Shown: piece by piece, positions 6,168 to 13,140 of the stretch
How positions within the stretch are numbered: the stretch's first letter is position 1
Layout of the letters: each line of letters starts with the position of its first letter
Assembly (NCBI GenBank): GCA_002384205.1
Contig: DGBH01000096.1
Location: forward strand, 15,332-28,830
Direction: 5' to 3'
DNA from: Bacteroidetes bacterium UBA4009
GTDB taxonomy: Bacteria > Bacteroidota > Bacteroidia > NS11-12g > UBA9320
DNA: 13,499 bases
Position numbers and translations under genes: made by a program
Notes under the pieces: generated by a model
What the model was told of the DNA's origin: nothing
The model's database searches: none
The model's input: the letters and a program-made list of their open reading frames with translations, nothing else

Positions 6168-7749
6168 CGGTTACTTAGGCAATTCGCATCTTAAAAAAGT
6201 TCAAGAGAATATTGAATGGACACCTGAACTCCTTAAGGAGTACATGAAGTGTGCGGATGACCCTATCTATTTTTCTAAAGAATACATCAAAATTGTGCAT
6301 GTTGATAGAGGTCTTATTCCTTTTGATATGTACGATTACCAAAAAGAAATTTGTGATAAGATCTTTAAAAACAGACGTGTAGCCGTTCTAACTGCTAGAC
6401 AATCAGGCAAAACCACTACCGCAGTTGCGGTTATTCTGCATTATATCTTGTTTAATGAGTTTAAGACTGTAGCTATCCTTGCTAACAAAGGTGATGCTTC
6501 TAGAGAGGTTATGGCAAGGGTTAAGTTAGCATATGAAGCTTTACCTAAGTGGCTTCAGCAAGGTATCGAAGAATGGAACAAGGGTAACATTGCATTAGAA
6601 AATGGTTGTCAAGTACTTGCTGGTACTACATCTTCATCAGCAATTCGTGGTAAATCTGTTAACTTTCTATATCTCGACGAGGTCGCGTTTATTGAAGGTT
6701 ACGACGAATTCTTCGCTTCTGTTTATCCTACTATTTCGTCTGGTGAATCTACGAAGCTATTAATGACTTCTACACCAAACGGTTTAAACCACTTTTGGAA
6801 AACATGCAAAGGCGCAAAAGAAGGCACAAATGGTTATCAATACCAAGAAGTTATGTGGTATGATGTTCCTGGTCGTGACGAGAATTGGCGTAAAGAAACT
6901 ATTGAAGCCCTTGACCATGATGAAGAAAAGTTTAACCAAGAATATTGCTGCGAATTCTTGGGTTCTTCTGGCACTCTTATTAGTGGTAGTAAGCTAAAAG
7001 AGTTATATCCTGACCAACCTATTGCTAAAGCAGAAGGATTAACTCAGTATGAAAAAGCCGATAAAAATAAGCAATATGTAATTACTGCAGACGTTGCAAG
7101 AGGTAAAGGATTAGACTATTCTACTTTTACCATTTTCGATATTTCAGAAATGCCGTATAGGCAAGTAGCAGTTTATAAAGACAACCTAATAGGACCAGTT
7201 GATTTTGCATCAGTTTTATATAGAGCTGGTATGATTTACAATGAAGCTGGCATATTAGTAGAAATTAATGATATTGGAGGCCAAGTTTCTGATGTTCTTA
7301 CAATAGATCTTGGTTACGAAAATTTACTCTACACTCAGAACAGCGGGCGGAGCGGTAAAGTTTTAAGTCCTGGTTTTGGCAAAAACGTTGATAATGGTAT
7401 TCGAACAACCAAACTTGTAAAAAATACAGGTTGTTCTATGCTTAAAATGCTCGTTGAACAAAACCAACTCCTCATAAGAGATTATGATACTATTCAAGAA
7501 TTGAGTAGATTTTCCAAGAAAGCAAACTCGTTTGAAGCAGAATCTGGGTTTCACGACGATTTAGTAATGAACCTAGTACTATTTGCTTGGATGACTGAGC
7601 AACAATACTTCAAAGATATGACAGACATAAATACATTAACAAAGTTAAGAGAAAAAACAGACGAGCAAATTGAACAAGATATGCTGCCGCTAGGCTTCTG
7701 CGATATCGGTGATCCATCTTTTTACGAAGACGACGGCATTAGACTATGA
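6160..7749 (+). CDS. gp17: Large terminase subunit gp17 (packaging ATPase and nuclease)
   Basis: gp17 is the motor that translocates and cuts phage DNA at the portal. All catalytic motifs are visible (numbering from the ATG at 6160, 529 aa). These are Walker A TARQSGKTTT (78-87), Walker B FLYLDE (169-174), the coupling motif MTSTPNG (202-208), and the RNase H-like nuclease acidic residues: ITADVARG (D311), VEINDIGG (E368 and D371) and HDDLVMN (D466/D467). Length is in the range of marine T4-like homologues. A GTG at 6148 would add four residues, but the ATG at 6160 gives the typical start MGDGYLGNSHLKK; it overlaps the end of gp16 by eight bases, which couples the two subunits. No intein or intron interrupts the gene, although gp17 is a known site for such elements in some phages. 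Confidence 0.95.
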   Translation: MGDGYLGNSHLKKVQENIEWTPELLKEYMKCADDPIYFSKEYIKIVHVDRGLIPFDMYDYQKEICDKIFKNRRVAVLTARQSGKTTTAVAVILHYILFNEFKTVAILANKGDASREVMARVKLAYEALPKWLQQGIEEWNKGNIALENGCQVLAGTTSSSAIRGKSVNFLYLDEVAFIEGYDEFFASVYPTISSGESTKLLMTSTPNGLNHFWKTCKGAKEGTNGYQYQEVMWYDVPGRDENWRKETIEALDHDEEKFNQEYCCEFLGSSGTLISGSKLKELYPDQPIAKAEGLTQYEKADKNKQYVITADVARGKGLDYSTFTIFDISEMPYRQVAVYKDNLIGPVDFASVLYRAGMIYNEAGILVEINDIGGQVSDVLTIDLGYENLLYTQNSGRSGKVLSPGFGKNVDNGIRTTKLVKNTGCSMLKMLVEQNQLLIRDYDTIQELSRFSKKANSFEAESGFHDDLVMNLVLFAWMTEQQYFKDMTDINTLTKLREKTDEQIEQDMLPLGFCDIGDPSFYEDDGIRL

Positions 7750-7777
7750 AGCGCTCAATAAAGCAAATCGTATAATT

Positions 7778-7785
7778 TATAAATA
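7778..7785 (+). promoter_or_regulatory. T4-type late promoter TATAAATA before gp18
   Basis: This perfect TATAAATA lies in the 90-base spacer between gp17 and gp18, 54 bases before the sheath ATG. The following leader is very AT-rich and unstructured and ends in a strong ribosome site, AAAGGAG (7827-7833), six bases before the start. It gives the sheath gene its own late transcription start, as expected for a protein made in well over a hundred copies per particle. Confidence 0.85.
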
Positions 7786-7839
7786 GAAACAATAATATTA
7801 AAATATAAACGCGTTTCTAATTAATTAAAGGAGAAAAAC

Positions 7840-9774
7840 ATGGCTTTTTCCGTAAGTCCTTCCGTCATTGTTCGTGAAGTGGATGCGAGTCAAACAGTGC
7901 CGGGCGTTGCTACAGCTCCGGCAGCAATGGCCGGCATTTTTAAGTGGGGTCCAGTTAACGATCCTATTCTAATCACTTCAGAAAATGACCTAGTAGATCG
8001 CTTTGGTAAACCAACCGACGACAACTATGAAACATTTTTCGTAGCGTCTGACTACTTATCATACGCGAACGCGTTATATGTTGTACGTGCTGATGACGCA
8101 TCTGCAACAGCATCTGGTACAACTCTTGTATATGATGCTAATAGCGTGATCGTTCCAGAAAGTAGTACATACGCCGCGTTTGATGCAAAATACCCTGGCG
8201 CATTAGGCAACTCAATTGAAGTTTCTTGGTGTACTAACTCTGCATATTCTATATCAGTTGTTGCAGTCGGTGGTATTGATGAAAACGCAGTTTCTAACAG
8301 TGCTGTTTTCCAAACTATTGCTTTCAACAGCACTGCAGTTTCTTTTGAAGTTGCGAATACTGTAAGTCTACCGGCTGTTAATGTCGGTGATGTTATCGTT
8401 ATTGGTAACGCAAGCATTGGATACCAAGAACTTGTAGTCGCAACTGCTTCTGTTGCTGACATTGATGAAGTGTTTGGATCAGGCAACACAGCCGTAACAG
8501 CAACTGTTGGCTTCACTCAAGCTATCGGATTTACAGGTCGCTATACACTTGCAGAAACTGATCTTTCTAAGCTTTCAATGACTAAAAGATGGCAGCATAA
8601 CGCTATCTTTGGAACAGCTCCTTCTGCCAATCATCTTCATATCGCAGTTATCGATAAAGATGGTGGAATCACTGGTACACCAAACACAGTTCTAGAAGCA
8701 TTTGATAACTTATCAACAACCGCTGGAGCTACAAACGCGCAAGGTGCTACTAACTATTATCCAATTGTTATTGAAAATAGTTCTTCGTGGATTAAACTAG
8801 CAAACTCATCAGTAATTGGTACTGCTACTCAAACAGTAAACAAATATGAAAATATGGTTGCTGGTACCGATGCTAAAACTGAATCTTCAGCAACATTGGG
8901 CTCCTTAGCTTTTGCTTGGGACACTCTTAAGAATGCAAATGAAATCGACATTGCATTTGTTCTTCAGGGCAAAGGCGATGATAATGCTACTCGTGCAAAC
9001 TATATTGTTGCTAACTTAGCAGATTACAGAAAAGATTGTGTGGCATTCCTATCACCATCTAAAGAAGCGGTAGTCGATGAGCTAAAAACAAATTCAAAAC
9101 TAGATAACGCTATTGCTTATCGCAACAAAGTTCAGAACTCTTCTTACTGGTTCATGGACAGCGGTTATAAATATCGGTATGACAAGTTTAACGACAAATA
9201 TCGTTGGACTCCTCTAAACGGTGATATGGCAGGCCTTGCATCAAGAGTAGATGCGTGGGAATCTCCAGCTGGTTACAGAAAAGGTATTATTAAGAATATC
9301 GTTAAACTTGCGTTTAACCCAAGTAAACCACAAAGAGATCAATTGTACAGCGCAGACGTTAACCCAGTTATGTCTCAGACAGGACGAGGAATCGTACTAT
9401 TTGGTGATAAAACAGGGCTTGGGACAGCAAGCGCATTTGACCGACTTAATGTTCGCAGATTGTTTATTGCAGTTGAAAAGACAATTGCAACAGCAGCGGA
9501 AAGCTTCTTATTCGAGTTTAACGACGACTTTAGTCAGACTCAGTTTAAGAACATTGTAGATCCATTCCTTCGTGACATCCAAGGGCGTCGGGGCATTATT
9601 GATTTTAGAGTTGTTTCTGATTCTACAGTTAATACTGCTGAAGTTATTGATCAAAACAAATTCCGTGCAAGCATATTCATTAAGCCAGCTCGTTCTATTA
9701 ATACTATCGAATTAACTTTCGTAGCAACTAGAACCGGTGTTGAGTTTGACGAAATTGTCGGACAGCTAGCGTAA
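7840..9774 (+). CDS. gp18: Tail sheath protein gp18
   Basis: This is the contractile tail sheath subunit of T4-like phages. The start MAFSVSPSVIVREVDASQTV is the standard sheath N-terminus (the arm that links neighbouring subunits), followed by VATAPAAMAGIFKWGPVNDP and FGKPTDDNYETFFVASDYL. The last 87 residues (from FEFNDDFSQTQFKNIVDPFL, with RDIQGRRGIIDFRVV and KPARSINTIELTF) are the conserved C-terminal domain that inserts into the next ring. Residues about 90-350 are variable and alanine/serine/threonine-rich, and correspond to the surface-exposed protrusion domains. The 644 residues compare with 659 in T4. Sheath contraction drives the tube through the host envelope. The stop codon is overlapped by the next late promoter. 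Confidence 0.95.
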   Translation: MAFSVSPSVIVREVDASQTVPGVATAPAAMAGIFKWGPVNDPILITSENDLVDRFGKPTDDNYETFFVASDYLSYANALYVVRADDASATASGTTLVYDANSVIVPESSTYAAFDAKYPGALGNSIEVSWCTNSAYSISVVAVGGIDENAVSNSAVFQTIAFNSTAVSFEVANTVSLPAVNVGDVIVIGNASIGYQELVVATASVADIDEVFGSGNTAVTATVGFTQAIGFTGRYTLAETDLSKLSMTKRWQHNAIFGTAPSANHLHIAVIDKDGGITGTPNTVLEAFDNLSTTAGATNAQGATNYYPIVIENSSSWIKLANSSVIGTATQTVNKYENMVAGTDAKTESSATLGSLAFAWDTLKNANEIDIAFVLQGKGDDNATRANYIVANLADYRKDCVAFLSPSKEAVVDELKTNSKLDNAIAYRNKVQNSSYWFMDSGYKYRYDKFNDKYRWTPLNGDMAGLASRVDAWESPAGYRKGIIKNIVKLAFNPSKPQRDQLYSADVNPVMSQTGRGIVLFGDKTGLGTASAFDRLNVRRLFIAVEKTIATAAESFLFEFNDDFSQTQFKNIVDPFLRDIQGRRGIIDFRVVSDSTVNTAEVIDQNKFRASIFIKPARSINTIELTFVATRTGVEFDEIVGQLA

Positions 9775-9780
9775 TAAATA
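9773..9780 (+). promoter_or_regulatory. Late promoter variant AATAAATA overlapping gp18 stop
   Basis: The element begins on the second base of the gp18 TAA stop and lies 21 bases before the gp19 ATG. It fits NATAAATA. Its position in the 27-base spacer, directly before the very strong ribosome site AAAAGGAG (9786-9793), makes an independent late start for the tail tube gene plausible. The transcript leader would be only about ten bases or so. Confidence 0.55.
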
Positions 9781-9801
9781 CAATTAAAAGGAGAAAGACA
9801 C

Positions 9802-10335
9802 ATGGCATTTAACATCAACCAGTTCAAATCCGAACTCGTGGGTGGCGGTGCGCGTCCTACGCTCTTCCAATGTCAAATCACCAATCCGATTAATTCCTCT
9901 GCCGATATCAAAGTACCATTTATGATAAGAGCAGCAGGAATTCCGGAGTCTACAATTGGCCAATATACGGTACCTTACTTTGGGCGCCAGGTCAAATATG
10001 CAGGTGATAGGGTATTCGCAGACTGGACAGTAACCGTTATCAACGATGAAGATTTCGCTATTCGTAACGCTTTAGAAGAGTGGATGAATTTTATTAACTC
10101 TCACGATTCCAACTCGAGAGGATTGCCGCAACAGTATAAGTCTACTGGGCAAGTTACTCAGTACAGCAAAGATGGTTCTGCATTGCGCACGTACGTTTTT
10201 GAAGGTATGTTCCCGATTTCCGTTGACGGTATTCAGTTAGACTGGAGCCAAACAGATTCAATCGAAGAATTTGGCGTTACATTCCAGTATGACTTATGGA
10301 GAGTTGAAGGAAACACCGGCGTACCAACAACTTAA
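9802..10335 (+). CDS. gp19: Tail tube protein gp19
   Basis: This is the T4 gp19 tail tube family. Features include MAFNINQFKSELVGGGARPT at the start, then FQCQITNPI, the central PFMIRAAGIPESTIGQYTVP, YFGRQVKYAGDRVFADWTVT, VINDEDFAIRNALEEWMNFI and the terminal FGVTFQYDLWRV. The length of 177 residues is close to T4 (163) and marine homologues. gp19 hexamers stack to form the rigid tube that DNA passes through and around which gp18 assembles. It has the strongest ribosome site in the window (AAAAGGAG, eight bases before the ATG). The spacer to the portal gene is 21 bases. Confidence 0.95.
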   Translation: MAFNINQFKSELVGGGARPTLFQCQITNPINSSADIKVPFMIRAAGIPESTIGQYTVPYFGRQVKYAGDRVFADWTVTVINDEDFAIRNALEEWMNFINSHDSNSRGLPQQYKSTGQVTQYSKDGSALRTYVFEGMFPISVDGIQLDWSQTDSIEEFGVTFQYDLWRVEGNTGVPTT

Positions 10336-10356
10336 TATATAATGTGAGGAATTAAA

Positions 10357-11937
10357 GTGAAGCTTTTTGGATTTGAAATACGAAGAGAAGGCGAAGAGAC
10401 TGGGCATATTCCAGTCTCTTTTGCTGAACCTTTAAATGATGACGGTGCTATTACCGTCGGCAATGCTATGGGCGGGTTTTACAGTACTATTCTAGATTTA
10501 GAAGGTAATGCTAAAACTGAATCAGAGCTTGTATCAAAATACCGCGGTTTGGCGATGCAACCTGAAATTACTCAGGCTGTAGATGAAATCGTGAATGAAG
10601 CTATTAGCGTTGATACTGATGACAAAGTAGTAGAAATCATATTAGATGACACTGATTTGCCAGACAAAGTTAAAGATAAATTAGTTGAAGAGTTTGAAAA
10701 CGTACTCTCGCTTTTAGATTTTAGTAATACTGCTTACGACACATTTAGCAAATTCTATGTAGATGGCAGAGTTAATTACCATTGTATCATAGATCCTGAA
10801 GATATTAAAGCAGGCCTCCAAGAAGTACGTTATGTGGATCCACGCAAGCTTAAACTTATCCGTGAAATAGATAAGAGTGGAAAAGACAAACATTCTGGCG
10901 CTCCAATTAAAAAAGTTAAATCTGAATACTACATGTATTCAGAAAACGGTTTTGGTAGTGATAAAGGTTCGTCTAGTAGTTCACAAGGAACACAAGGCTT
11001 TAAGATCGCAAAAGATTCTATTGCTCGTATTACATCCGGCGTAATGACTGAAAATAACTCTCTTGTTCTTTCTCATCTTAACGCTGCAATTAAACCGATC
11101 AACCAGTTGAGGATGCTTGAAGATGCTGTTATCATTTATACTCTTACAAGAGCTCCTGAAAGACGAGTTTTCTATATTGACGTTGGTAACTTGCCTAAAT
11201 CGAAGGCTGAACAGTATCTAAGAGATATGATGGTTCGTCATAAAAACAAGCTACAGTATAATTCATCTACTGGTGAAATATCAGATGCTCGTAAAATGAT
11301 GACTATGACTGAAGACTTGTGGTTCCCACGTCGTGGTGGTGAAAGAACTACTGAAGTTGATACGTTAGCTGGCGGCAATGCTGCTGGGTTAACAAGCGAC
11401 GAGAACTTGCAGTACTTCCAACGCAAACTATATAAGTCGTTGAAGGTGCCTATTTCTCGCTTAGAACCAGAAACAATGGCGACATTTGGTCGTACATCTG
11501 AAATTACTCGTGATGAGCTTAAGTTTGGCAAGTTCATTCAAAGATTACGCAATCGTTTCTCATCGCTGTTTACACAGATTCTTGAAAAGCAGCTAGTCCT
11601 TAAAGGTATTATGACACCCGAAGAGTTCGCTGAAATCAAGAATGATTTAAGATACGACTTTATTCAAGATAACTATTTTACAGAATTGAAAGAAGCTGAG
11701 ATTACCCGTGAAAGACTTACTACTCTTCGTGAAGTTGAAGAACATATTGGTACATATTATTCTAGAGAGTGGGTTCGTAAAAACGTTCTTCGTATGTCTG
11801 ATGAAGATATTAAAGAAATGGCAAAAGAGATTGCTAAAGAAGCAGCAGAAGCGCCAGAAGAAGAGCCAACTGATGACGGTGATATGGAGAGTCAGAGTAA
11901 CACAGATCAGAGAGATTCAAAAATCGTTAATGGATAA
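10357..11937 (+). CDS. gp20: Portal vertex protein gp20
   Basis: gp20 forms the dodecameric portal at which the prohead is initiated, DNA is packaged and the neck is attached. Family signatures are the N-terminal MKLFGFEIRR, YRGLAMQPEITQAVDEIVNE, the wing region VDGRVNYHCIID, YVDPRKLKLIRE, IYTLTRAPERRVFYIDVGNL, the stem/clip region FPRRGGERTTEVDTLAGGNA, LYKSLKVPISRLEPE, FGRTSEITRDELKF and FIQRLRNRFSSLF. The 526 residues match T4 (524). The start is GTG, with GAGGA (10346-10350) six bases upstream; no in-frame ATG lies nearby. It is the only gene of the right half without a NATAAATA element ahead of it. A perfect hairpin lies 37 bases into the gene. The C-terminus is an acidic, glutamate- and alanine-rich tail. 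Confidence 0.95.
   Translation: MKLFGFEIRREGEETGHIPVSFAEPLNDDGAITVGNAMGGFYSTILDLEGNAKTESELVSKYRGLAMQPEITQAVDEIVNEAISVDTDDKVVEIILDDTDLPDKVKDKLVEEFENVLSLLDFSNTAYDTFSKFYVDGRVNYHCIIDPEDIKAGLQEVRYVDPRKLKLIREIDKSGKDKHSGAPIKKVKSEYYMYSENGFGSDKGSSSSSQGTQGFKIAKDSIARITSGVMTENNSLVLSHLNAAIKPINQLRMLEDAVIIYTLTRAPERRVFYIDVGNLPKSKAEQYLRDMMVRHKNKLQYNSSTGEISDARKMMTMTEDLWFPRRGGERTTEVDTLAGGNAAGLTSDENLQYFQRKLYKSLKVPISRLEPETMATFGRTSEITRDELKFGKFIQRLRNRFSSLFTQILEKQLVLKGIMTPEEFAEIKNDLRYDFIQDNYFTELKEAEITRERLTTLREVEEHIGTYYSREWVRKNVLRMSDEDIKEMAKEIAKEAAEAPEEEPTDDGDMESQSNTDQRDSKIVNG
10394..10420 (+). terminator. Perfect 10-bp hairpin inside the start of gp20
   Basis: AAGAGACTGG (10394-10403) is perfectly complementary to CCAGTCTCTT (10411-10420) with a 7-base loop (GCATATT), and the right arm runs into a short T-run (10419-10422). 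It lies in codons 13-22 of gp20, 58 bases after the gp19 stop. It resembles a weak intrinsic terminator or attenuator that could lower portal expression below that of the tube gene, or a translation-elongation or mRNA-processing element. The T-run is short, so full termination is unlikely. Function is inferred from structure and position only. Confidence 0.45.
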
Positions 11938-11940
11938 ATA
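11933..11940 (+). promoter_or_regulatory. Late promoter variant GATAAATA overlapping gp20 stop
   Basis: The element spans the gp20 stop codon (TAA at 11935-11937) and lies 33 bases before the ATG of the next gene, with AGGAG (11962-11966) between. It fits NATAAATA. As for gp18/gp19, the promoter is folded into the end of the upstream gene, which suggests that the following internal protein is made in large amounts. Confidence 0.5.
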
Positions 11941-11973
11941 TAATCAAATTAAAGTAAATTCAGGAGATTTCAA

Positions 11974-12003
11974 ATGAAGTCGTTTAGACAAGTTATTGCG
12001 GAA
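11974..12003 (+). other. Candidate capsid-targeting sequence and gp21 cleavage site
   Basis: These ten codons encode MKSFRQVIAE. T4 internal proteins carry a ten-residue capsid-targeting sequence of the form M-K-T-Y-x-E-F-I/L-x-E, which directs them into the prohead core and is cut by gp21. Here M1, K2, the small hydroxyl residue 3, aromatic 4, hydrophobic 7, I8, A9 and E10 are kept. The residue after the cut is V instead of the usual A or G, which weakens the match. Confidence 0.5.
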
Positions 12004-13140
12004 GTTGCTGAGCCAAATTCGCGGGCAGAAGAAGAGCAAGCATTTAAGGATATGCATACTTACGAAGTGATCGGTCACCCAGTTGCTTTAGATCACCAGT
12101 TCACTGGCGAGATTGCTAAGCCGAAAGCGGCTCGCATTGCAGACCAAGAAGGTGATGCTAATTACGATACTGCATATGCTTATGGTATGAATGCAATGTA
12201 TGATAAAGCGTTCGCTATTGAACAAGTTAATGAAAATGCAGCTGAAGAAATTCCAATGATGAGTCAGCAACTTGACTTTATCACAATGGCTGCTAAAGCT
12301 ATTAAAGCTTCTTTAAGCAAGGGTGGCGATCCTGAAGAATGGTATCAAAACAAACTTGCTACCGCACATGAGGCAATCAAAACACTTCATGCTAATATTG
12401 CTAGTGACGTAACTGAAAGCGAAATGGCTAAAAGAGACGCGCTCGATAAAGCTGCTGCTCCTTCAAAAGAAGGCAAGAAAGCAGTATCTTTGAAAAAAGC
12501 TCCTTGGGATAAAACAGAAGAACTTTCTCCTAAGCAAAAGAAAATTGATCATAACAAAAATGGCAAAATTGATGGCCACGACTTAGCTATGATTAGAGCT
12601 AAAAAGAACGAAGAAGCTGAACTTGATGAAGTATCACAAGAAACTCTTAAAGATTACCATGCAAAAGCAGCTGTTGATCTGAGAAATAAAAGAGAAAAAC
12701 TTAGAAACGGCACCCTTACATCTAAAGATCTTAAAGGTGGTCAAAATAGAGTAAAAGGTCTTAATAGAGCTGCTGACAAAATGGAAGAAGTAGTTGCTGA
12801 AACTACCAACTCTGCTCTTAAAAAACCAATTACTATGACTGGCGCCGATGGCAAAACTCGTACTGTTATGAAATCTACAAAATCGAACTATACTGATGAG
12901 CGCGGTCAAGATAAGATTACAACAAAAGAATCAGTCGATCGGATTGATGAAGCGTTTTCTGCAGGTATTGTAAAGTTTAAAGATAATACTTCTGCCATTA
13001 TTAAAAAAGAAGACGCGGACATTCTTAACAAATTGTTCAAGAAAATGTCATCAGCTAGTGTAAAGAAAATGACTGAAACTGCTATGAAAAACAAAGCTGG
13101 TATGGCTGAAATTCTGGAATTTGCTAGAGAAGCTCTATAA
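11974..13140 (+). CDS. Putative internal/prohead core protein with capsid-targeting start and EF-hand, 388 aa
   Basis: The position directly after the portal is where T4 has the prohead core genes 67 and 68. The first ten residues, MKSFRQVIAE, align without gaps to the capsid-targeting sequence of T4 internal protein III (MKTYQEFIAE), which the prohead protease gp21 removes after the glutamate. Other matches to the gp21 site (L/I-x-E) are LDE at 217-219 and IDE/A at 324-327; the latter would free a compact 62-residue C-terminal domain ending EILEFAREAL. Residues 192-203 (DHNKNGKIDGHD) form a canonical EF-hand loop with D1, N3, N5, G6, I8 and D12. Residues 216-270 (ELDEVSQETLKDYHAKAAVD onward) are a lysine-rich helical module of a type seen in other marine T4-like phages, from memory. 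The protein is very rich in K, A and E. A packaged internal or scaffold role is inferred; exact function is unknown. Confidence 0.8.
   Translation: MKSFRQVIAEVAEPNSRAEEEQAFKDMHTYEVIGHPVALDHQFTGEIAKPKAARIADQEGDANYDTAYAYGMNAMYDKAFAIEQVNENAAEEIPMMSQQLDFITMAAKAIKASLSKGGDPEEWYQNKLATAHEAIKTLHANIASDVTESEMAKRDALDKAAAPSKEGKKAVSLKKAPWDKTEELSPKQKKIDHNKNGKIDGHDLAMIRAKKNEEAELDEVSQETLKDYHAKAAVDLRNKREKLRNGTLTSKDLKGGQNRVKGLNRAADKMEEVVAETTNSALKKPITMTGADGKTRTVMKSTKSNYTDERGQDKITTKESVDRIDEAFSAGIVKFKDNTSAIIKKEDADILNKLFKKMSSASVKKMTETAMKNKAGMAEILEFAREAL

Noticed and set aside
7626..7633. CATAAATA near the end of gp17
   Set aside because: It fits NATAAATA, but a perfect TATAAATA lies 150 bases downstream, closer to gp18, and this copy is inside coding sequence.
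7746..7772. Eight-codon reading frame starting at the ATGA overlap after gp17 (MKRSIKQIV)
   Set aside because: Too short, no ribosome site of note, and ends just before the late promoter; no evidence that it is translated.
8052..8516. 154-residue open frame on the minus strand
   Set aside because: It is antisense to the well-supported sheath gene gp18, has no ribosome site and its composition mirrors gp18 codons.
9166..9173. TATAAATA inside gp18
   Set aside because: It encodes G-Y-K-Y-R in the sheath protein and no gene starts nearby.
11708..11977. 89-residue open frame overlapping the end of gp20
   Set aside because: Shadow of gp20 in a second frame, with lysine- and leucine-rich composition from the A-rich codons; no ribosome site.
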